DNA of 64,000 nt from Hymenoscyphus infarciens (Eukaryota > Ascomycota > Leotiomycetes > Helotiales > Helotiaceae): contig LLCB01000002.1 of assembly GCA_001414345.1 (NCBI GenBank), positions 310,001 through 374,000 of the forward strand, read 5' to 3'. The translations under genes and the position numbers were made by a program. Below are positions 57,605-64,000 of the stretch, piece by piece. Under the pieces are notes generated by a model. It was not told the DNA's origin and did not search any database. It worked only from the letters and a program-made list of their open reading frames with translations. Each line of letters opens with the position of its first letter. The stretch's first letter is position 1.

Positions 57605-59230
57605 TCAACTCCTCCTTGCATCTGTGTGTCTAGGGTTGTCTTCTGCGGGTGCTCTCGTTACTGCCGTTTTCGTTTCGGAGGTTTTTGTCTGGGATGATTT
57701 CGTTTGGGACGAGCTCGACGCGGATGTTGGTTGTATAAACACTAATGGAGTAGAGGTGGCCGCGGATTTGGAGGTCGATGCCGAGGATTTCGCATCGCCC
57801 TCCTTCTTGTGCTCATCCTTGTTACTCTCAGTCTGATCATCTTGAGATTGGTGGTGTTCATCGGGGTTTGATTTCTCGACTCCTTGCAATTCACCCTCAT
57901 CATGTCTCTCCTCATCATGTCTCTCCCCTTCCTGGTCCCCCTCTTTATGCTCTTCCGCGTTCCCATCTCGATGAAGGTTTGCGCATTTCTCTTGCAGCTC
58001 TTGGTCCCTTCTCTCGTTTTCTTCCCTCTCGTGGTCCCTCTTCTCCTGTTCCTCCTGGTCGAATTTCGCCGCAATGAACTTCTTGTGCTCTTCGATCAGT
58101 CTCTCTTTTTCTTCCTCGGGAAGACTGTCGAATTTTTCCACATTGGCGTCCCATTCGTGAACACAATCTGGTTTCCAGTTGCATTCTTCGACCATTCCGT
58201 GACCAGGGTGGCTATATCGTGGATGGCGAGAAGGCCACAGAGATGCATGGTAGTGATGTCTGACGAGGGCTTTCTGATCAGGCTCTGGGTCTTCGGAATG
58301 AGAGTGTCCTTGGTTGGAGGCAAAAGTTTGAACTGGAAGGACTAGAATGTTTCCGACGAGTACAGATTCGTTGATGTAGTGGAATCTATCCCAGTTTGGA
58401 ACTTGTCCAATTTGTGCTGCCATCTCGGACAAAACAGCAGCGGTGAAAGCGGAGGGTCCTGTACCACTCAAAACCTCATCGAAATTCAGCTCGATTTCTG
58501 CCACACCCTTTGATTGCTTATTTGCCACGCTCTCAATCCACCTCACAACATTGTCGATCAGTCGTAACATGACAGGGTGCTTCGGCTTCGCCATAAGTGT
58601 CCATTGGCAGAATGATTGCGATTTTGGACCGAGAATTTTGTGATCATTCCAGGATGGCTCATCAATCTCGACGCTGATTACCAAGTCGACGTCTCCCTCA
58701 TTGAAGTTGGAGGGAATCCATTCGTCGATCGGTTTGACTGCTTCGACATCGATATCGGCGTATATTCCGCCCTCCACATACATAATCAGGTACCGCAGAA
58801 GATCGGCTTTAATGATTCTCGCAGTCAATGTGCGGTACATGTAGACTACATCGAGGCGATTGAGCCCGTCGGGACCGAAATGTGTTTCCACATAATCCAG
58901 ATCGTTGCCGTCTGTCAAAACTTCGTATCTGTGGCCGGGATTTTTCACAGGCCAAGTCCGGGCCCGAGATGAGTCTCTCTCGTCGAATTCTAGTGGATCG
59001 ACTTTCCATGTCTGCCAGATTTTCTTGGGGAATTTCGAACCGGTTTTTGGAAATAGTGGCGATTGGGGCGATAATCGCTTCCAGACACTGGATGGCTTTA
59101 GAGAAGAAGTGTCTACCGAACTGGAATTGAAAAATATGAAAGCGATAAATATGCAGGCAAAATATACTGGTAGAGCTCGCCGTATTTGTTTCGATGGTCG
59201 CCCGGCAAATATCGAATTGGTGACCTGCAT
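57605..59230 (-). CDS. GT32 glycosyltransferase, OCH1-like
   Basis: This single exon encodes 541 aa, a type II Golgi membrane enzyme that would add hexose (mannose in characterised OCH1 members) to glycans. A short basic N-terminus is followed by one membrane anchor at about 20-35 (LPVYFACIFIAFIFF) and a stem. The GT32 core starts at PKKIWQTWK (68-76). KADLLRYLIMYVEGGIYADI (141-160) carries the DXD motif D159-I160-D161 for metal and sugar-nucleotide binding. The catalytic domain ends near residue 370 at NWKPDCVHEW. Beyond it lie about 110 highly charged residues (Glu/Lys/Arg, coiled-coil-like) and a Ser/Thr-rich end, which most OCH1 proteins lack. The start at 59230 is the first ATG. Acceptor specificity cannot be told. 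Confidence 0.9.
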   Translation of the reverse strand: MQVTNSIFAGRPSKQIRRALPVYFACIFIAFIFFNSSSVDTSSLKPSSVWKRLSPQSPLFPKTGSKFPKKIWQTWKVDPLEFDERDSSRARTWPVKNPGHRYEVLTDGNDLDYVETHFGPDGLNRLDVVYMYRTLTARIIKADLLRYLIMYVEGGIYADIDVEAVKPIDEWIPSNFNEGDVDLVISVEIDEPSWNDHKILGPKSQSFCQWTLMAKPKHPVMLRLIDNVVRWIESVANKQSKGVAEIELNFDEVLSGTGPSAFTAAVLSEMAAQIGQVPNWDRFHYINESVLVGNILVLPVQTFASNQGHSHSEDPEPDQKALVRHHYHASLWPSRHPRYSHPGHGMVEECNWKPDCVHEWDANVEKFDSLPEEEKERLIEEHKKFIAAKFDQEEQEKRDHEREENERRDQELQEKCANLHRDGNAEEHKEGDQEGERHDEERHDEGELQGVEKSNPDEHHQSQDDQTESNKDEHKKEGDAKSSASTSKSAATSTPLVFIQPTSASSSSQTKSSQTKTSETKTAVTRAPAEDNPRHTDARRS

Positions 59231-60375
59231 ATTTATGTCTGCTGGAGCTATGAAAGCAGAAAACAAGAAAGTCAGAAAGCAAGGAGCATCTGGTGTATGT
59301 ATGGGTGGGCGGGTGTGAGAGTGTGAGCGAGGGGGGCTCAGGGAGTTTTATCAGCCTTGACAGCCTTGGTTATTTTTGTCGAGGTACCGACCGAACCCCC
59401 TTCCTTAGTAGGAAGTGACCCTTGCCCGATTGTCATTGATCGTCCGAGTTTAAATTGGCCGGGAATTAAAACCTGTTGCATCGAAAAGTTTGAAGTGAGT
59501 GTTGGTTTGTTATCACAGGCATCCAGGGGCTAGCAGCTCGGAGGCTTGCCTCGGCGTCAACAAAAGGGTCAGGGGGGGGGAGCCTGGCTACTTTCATGCA
59601 TGCCGTTTCAATATATTGGTGGCCAGTCAGCGAGGCGAGAGTTTACAGACTAAAGTTTGGGGCGAGGTTTCCTGGGTTTGCTCTTAGCTTCCTGTGTATC
59701 ATTTGCTCGCATCGTTCGGACCATGAATCAATCACTGAGAGAGATAGTTTGGAAAAACCGAAAACTCTGTCCATGAATTTCGTGGCGCAGTTGTTGCACT
59801 CGAATCAAAAGCGTTTGATCTCCTCTTAATTTCTGTACCGCTATAAACCCCATAAGTACTAAGTATTGCAATCATCAAGCTACGCCGTACGTAGATCAGC
59901 TTCGGGAGCGGGGTATCACAGCCGGGGCTGTTCCCTATCATTTCAGTTTGTTGGGGGATTCCGTGCTCACGGAAACCCTTCGCCCATGACATTTCGAAAC
60001 CAAACAAGGCGAGATTGTTGCTTTTAACCGTTTCACTAGCTTCCTCTTGTGGCAACGCATTGGTAAACATGCCCCTAGTTGGTCTAGTGCTGGGTGTGCC
60101 GTTATCGTGTTGCCCCTTGCCCCTGAGGTGGCCAATCCAAAAAGCCTTAGCTGATATGTGGGGTTGCATCCATGGATTGCCTTTATGGTGTAAGCTCTCC
60201 TTTTTTTCGACTTTTCGAAAGCACCCGCATTTCCTCACATTTTGGGGGATGCTGTGAACACTTCTCTTCTTATATCCCACTTCCATAATTGATCTATATT
60301 TTACATCACTATCAACTGGCCTCGGTGCCCCCCAATAACCCCAACAATTACCCTCATTTTTGAGCACACGAAATC
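59231..60375. promoter_or_regulatory. Shared divergent promoter region
   Basis: About 1.1 kb lies between the start codons of the minus-strand GT32 gene and the plus-strand acyltransferase gene, so both promoters must lie here. No specific factor sites are claimed. A minus-strand frame of 211 codons (59732-60367) has no ATG at its 5' end and no recognisable domain, and was not called. Confidence 0.5.
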
Positions 60376-61830
60376 ATGGTTCACACGAATGGCAGTATTT
60401 TGGACGAAGAGATATGGGGAGAGGAGAAGCATCTGCCAAAACCATCATATATCAGCAGCGCCCTCAAAGGATGCTTGAATCTCATCCGACCAGTAATTCT
60501 TACCCGAGGACCACGACCACAACTTATGAGCACATCTTATCTCGATGGTTTGAGAGGATGGGCGGCTTTTATGGTCTACTGGCAACATCATCAATTATGG
60601 CCACGGACACTGATTTTCGCCGATCAAAACTTCGAGAATGGCTTTGGCTACATGGAACGATACTTTTTCGGCGCATTCCCAGGAATTCGATTATTCTTCT
60701 CCGGTGGCCATTTTGCGGTGGCCGTTTTCTTCGTCATTTCTGGATACGTTTTATCTGCGAAACCACTTCGATTGATTTATGCCGGCGAGCACGAACAACT
60801 TGGACAGAATCTGAGTTCCGCATTATTTAGACGCTGGATTCGACTTCATATTCCGGTTATCGGGACTACTTTTGTGTTCATGACTTCGTGGCATTTATTC
60901 GGGATCTGGACTGTAACTCCAGAACATCAACTCACTTACCGCGATGAACTTTGGAATTGGTACTGCGAAATGAAAAACTTCACTTTTGTATTCAGGACTG
61001 GAGGCGAATCCTGGCTCACCTACAATTTTCACGCTTGGTCCATCCCAGTCGAATTCCGAGGATCAATCATTGTCTACACTGCACTTTTAGCATTTTCGAG
61101 ATGCACCCGAAACGCACGACTTTGGTGTCAAGTTGGACTCATGTTTTACTTTATGTATATTGTGGATGGCTGGTTCGGTACAATGTTTGTCTCGGGAATG
61201 TTCCTTTGCGAAATGGACTTGCTAGCCAAAAACAACAACCTCCCCGAATGGATCTCGAATTTGTCGAAATATAAATTGAGGATTTCATACGTCTTGTTCG
61301 CATGCGCCATCTATCTTGCAGGTTGCCCATCTCATGGCTCGGATGTTCAGATTATTCGCGACACCCCTGGATGGTACTATATCTCCTGGTTCCACCCTCA
61401 AGCCAACATGGACCCTAAATGGTTGTTTCTATGGGCGGGAGCTTTCATGCTCATGATTGCGATTCCACATATAAAATGGTTGAAGAGCTTCTTCGAGACG
61501 AGGTTCTGCCAATACCTTGGTCGCATTTCATTTGCGCTTTACCTGACTCATGGGCCAGTCCTCTGGGTGTTGGGCGACAGATTATACACTGCGACGGGTT
61601 GGTATAGGGAAGTCAACAAGATTCACACACCATATTGGGTCGACGCATTCCCACTCAGCAAAGAGGGACCACTTGGATTTGATGCCGCATTTTGGGGACC
61701 GCAGATCATTCTCTTGCCGTTTACCCTGTGGATGTCGGAGATTGTGATGAAGGTGTTTGATGAACCTAGTGTTAAGATTGCGCAATGGTGTTACAGGAAG
61801 ACACTGGCACCCGCATCACCAAAGCTGTAA
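60376..61830 (+). CDS. Acyltransferase-3 family membrane protein
   Basis: This single exon encodes 484 aa of a polytopic membrane enzyme of the acyltransferase-3 (OafA/NodX-type) family, which moves acyl groups, commonly acetyl, onto sugars or other small molecules. YLDGLRGWAAFMVYWQHHQLW (from residue 55) carries the family's R-X10-H motif, here R60 and H71. AVAVFFVISGYVLSAKPL follows as the second conserved block, and a W-I-R-L-H stretch comes after it. About ten hydrophobic segments follow, and YLGRISFALYLTHGPVLW near 377-394 matches the conserved penultimate region. The length is typical of fungal members. No signal peptide is visible and the first about 50 residues are cytosolic. It is divergently transcribed from the GT32 gene, so glycan acylation is a possible joint theme, but the substrate is unknown. 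Confidence 0.9.
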   Translation: MVHTNGSILDEEIWGEEKHLPKPSYISSALKGCLNLIRPVILTRGPRPQLMSTSYLDGLRGWAAFMVYWQHHQLWPRTLIFADQNFENGFGYMERYFFGAFPGIRLFFSGGHFAVAVFFVISGYVLSAKPLRLIYAGEHEQLGQNLSSALFRRWIRLHIPVIGTTFVFMTSWHLFGIWTVTPEHQLTYRDELWNWYCEMKNFTFVFRTGGESWLTYNFHAWSIPVEFRGSIIVYTALLAFSRCTRNARLWCQVGLMFYFMYIVDGWFGTMFVSGMFLCEMDLLAKNNNLPEWISNLSKYKLRISYVLFACAIYLAGCPSHGSDVQIIRDTPGWYYISWFHPQANMDPKWLFLWAGAFMLMIAIPHIKWLKSFFETRFCQYLGRISFALYLTHGPVLWVLGDRLYTATGWYREVNKIHTPYWVDAFPLSKEGPLGFDAAFWGPQIILLPFTLWMSEIVMKVFDEPSVKIAQWCYRKTLAPASPKL

Positions 61831-64000
61831 TTATATTTGCATAGGCGTACTGGTATATCTACGGAGTACATAGAAAGGGATCTCATAAAATAGAAAATTT
61901 TTATCAAGATATCATGACTTCATCAGTTTCACGAAGATCTTAATTTCATTGGATTTTATGAAGCGATCCACTGGTGGACTACCCACAAGCAAATTGCATG
62001 CATTTCGGCAACACGGAGTTGCACATATGTCCGGGGTAAACGCCAAAAAGGGGTGAGAGCTCCGAAGCGAGAACATGAAGCGAGCGACAACAATTGAGGG
62101 GTAATTTTAATCGCTTTGCCTCTTCAACAAATTTCCACAAACAATCATAACCTGGAGAAATTCTGTGGGGAATTTGGGGGGGAAAGACGTGACTATGCAT
62201 CACATGTAAAAGGGGCTGGACCTGCAGATGCCCCAACGCCGCAACCCCGCCTTTTAGGGTATGATTTAGAACCGACGAGCGAGGCGGTCCAAAACCAATC
62301 GCGGTAAAGGAGGATTTTATTTTGGTAACCACTCCGAAGCTTGAATCCAAACCAGACACCGCAGTACTTAAGCAACCGCACCTCATTAAATTCAGCTATA
62401 CTGCTATGCTGCTATGCATACCCTCTCCATTGTGGCTGCGGCTGGGTCACCCAATCATTGCATCTGTGTGTGAAAGAACAAGTCGACGAGTCGTATAGTA
62501 CCTAATAGGGGCAGGTGTATAGAGTAAACGTATCAAATTGATAACACCCAATCATGTCCCGTCGCACCAGATCAATTTCCTTATCACTTCTTCTTTCATC
62601 TCCGGGATCGTTAAAGCTGAAAGGATTCCTTGTGTTACTTGTATCGTCATCCTCTGTGCCTACGGACTTCGTTTTTCCTCCGGAGCCTCCGTTTAAAGTT
62701 GCCACACTGTAGCACAACACGAGCCTCAGTCTTGGGGCTGGAATCTGCACTTGTCACTTGGCAGTAGATCAGCATAGTATGGGGTATACTGCGGCCAAAA
62801 GCTCGGGGGATGCCAAAGCCTGTTGCTTGTCAAGAACCTTCCAGCGTTCGTATTTTTTGGGCCGCTACTTTTGAGTTGCTTTAGAAAAACTCAATTTGTG
62901 TGCTACTGTAGATTGGGCGCTGTTTCCCTCAATAGTGAACAATTGTTATCGATGTCACCAACTGATCGCGCTCGTGTGCTCCGGTACAATGCTTAATTAC
63001 AGGCCTCAATTTTCATGCGAGCTGCGAGGAGTAGTGTATCGTTACCCTACTATCTCTCGTATCTGCTGCCCAGCTTGGCACATGCATCGAGTTCTCAAAT
63101 CACGATTGCAGACCGAGACTGAATAGCTTTCGTGGGCTTTCTTGGCATCCTCGTATTAATACTTTTGGCTTTCCCAAGCCCGCGGATTTTTACGTTACTC
63201 TCTCCCTCCTGAATTAAAATGTAAGCTGTGCCATACTGAATGTCTGTGCACTCTACATTTTATTCAGTGGGGGGAGAGTACCCGTTCTTCGTTCTCTCCC
63301 AGCAAAAATATGTCGCTCGACGCGTATTTGATGCTTTTCCTGTGGGTGGTCAGCATTTTATCCTTGTAAGCCCACCAACACGGAACAAACTCAGTCGAGT
63401 CGCGTTGGAGATGAGCGGCCGAATTAGGGGTTGGGAATGTTACTCTGCGGTATTTTCCTTCCCTCAACGCTCACCAACCCCCGTTGAAGAAAGTCGAGTC
63501 GGTGACGGTTGGTGGATATCAACCCCTGAAAACTATACTTATCCCTGCCCTGCACAAATTAATTGGCCGGTTGGCTTTTGGGAAGCCACTCGCCCCTATT
63601 TTCTGCAGACCTTTCAAAGGGCGGTGATCGCTTTCGATTTCTGCTCCCCTGAGGTTTACGAATGCCTTTCTTCAAGGTGTTTATTTGATACGGCATGGAA
63701 GAGGACAACCCGATTTCCTTCAACCCCATGGGTAAGGTGTTCAAAATTACATGCGATGCTTCACTTTCCAAGAATGAAGCTATTCCCAGTTTTTTCTTTC
63801 CCTCCTAGCAATTTTTTTACTTCACAAGGAGTTTTGTAAGAGGTATTGAGTTCCGATGTTGCTTTCAACTCCTCTCGTGATAAGCAGAAATGTTTCCTGA
63901 AATCGCTCAAAGTTGTGAGCTTGATCTACAAAATATTACTAGTTTGCTCCTCCTCTTTCAGAAAAATACTTGACTTGATGTGCGCCTTGCTTGTCTTCGT
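61831..64000. other. Right flank, no supported gene
   Basis: About 2.2 kb after the acyltransferase gene. The first few hundred bases should be its 3' UTR. An ATG-initiated plus-strand frame of 199 codons (63240-63839) is the longest here. It has no signal peptide, membrane helix or recognisable motif and a Pro/Phe/Ser-rich composition, so I treat it as chance. Regulatory DNA of a gene beyond the right edge is possible. Confidence 0.45.

Noticed and set aside
59732..60367. 211-codon minus-strand frame between the GT32 and acyltransferase genes
   Set aside because: It begins with GTG rather than ATG, has no domain and lies in a divergent promoter region.
60360..60830. 156-codon plus-strand frame overlapping the acyltransferase start
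   Set aside because: It is out of frame with, and nested in, a well-supported conserved gene.
63240..63839. 199-codon plus-strand frame with ATG near the right edge
   Set aside because: No recognisable motif, signal peptide or membrane helix; Pro/Phe/Ser-rich composition looks like chance in pyrimidine-rich DNA.
1..64000. tRNA, 5S rRNA or snRNA genes
   Set aside because: Scanning for GGTTCGA-type B boxes with a matching A box and for clear cloverleaf arms found nothing convincing on either strand.

Overview
The window looks like nuclear DNA of a filamentous ascomycete (Pezizomycotina, possibly Leotiomycetes; the class is a guess). The evidence is short introns of about 42-71 bp, most with GCTAAC/CTAAC-type branch sites, a HET-domain gene, a 2EXR protein, a leashin/involucrin-repeat giant gene, and AT-rich islands almost devoid of CA/TG dinucleotides, which is the footprint of repeat-induced point mutation (RIP). 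No bacterial-type operons, CRISPR arrays, rRNA or convincing tRNA genes were seen.

Layout. From 1 to 20.9 kb the DNA is gene-poor. The only convincing gene is a Kelch-type single-pass membrane protein (9496-11745, minus). Around it lie RIP-degraded repeats: a long direct-repeat (LTR-like) element at 5975-8410, two copies of a solo-LTR-like repeat each with a perfect 6-bp target duplication (2098-2274 and 18935-19126), a small foldback element, microsatellites and a 125-bp tandem repeat. At 20.9-23.2 kb is a broken HET-domain gene split by a 653-bp MITE with a perfect 9-bp target duplication. From 23.9 to 28.6 kb come an amino-acid permease (minus, one intron), a 307-bp foldback element with a telomere-like core, and a 2EXR-domain gene (minus).

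From 29954 to 49563 (minus) a single gene fills almost 20 kb. It encodes about 6518 aa in two exons and is called here as leashin (LAH), the Woronin-body tether, often listed in databases as involucrin repeat protein. It has a basic conserved N-terminus, about fifty lysine-rich SKKSKKDKKK modules, ten isolated Gly/Ala hydrophobic blocks and a coiled-coil C-terminal exon.

From 51.9 to 61.8 kb lie four genes of the secretory route or cell surface. They are an Ecm33/Sps2-like glycoprotein with a C-terminal membrane anchor (minus, five exons), an unrecognised secreted protein of 570 aa (plus, six exons), a GT32 OCH1-like glycosyltransferase (minus) and an acyltransferase-3 membrane protein (plus). 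The last two share a divergent 1.1-kb promoter region. The final 2.2 kb shows no supported gene. Exon structures were worked out by hand from splice signals and reading phase and have no transcript support.
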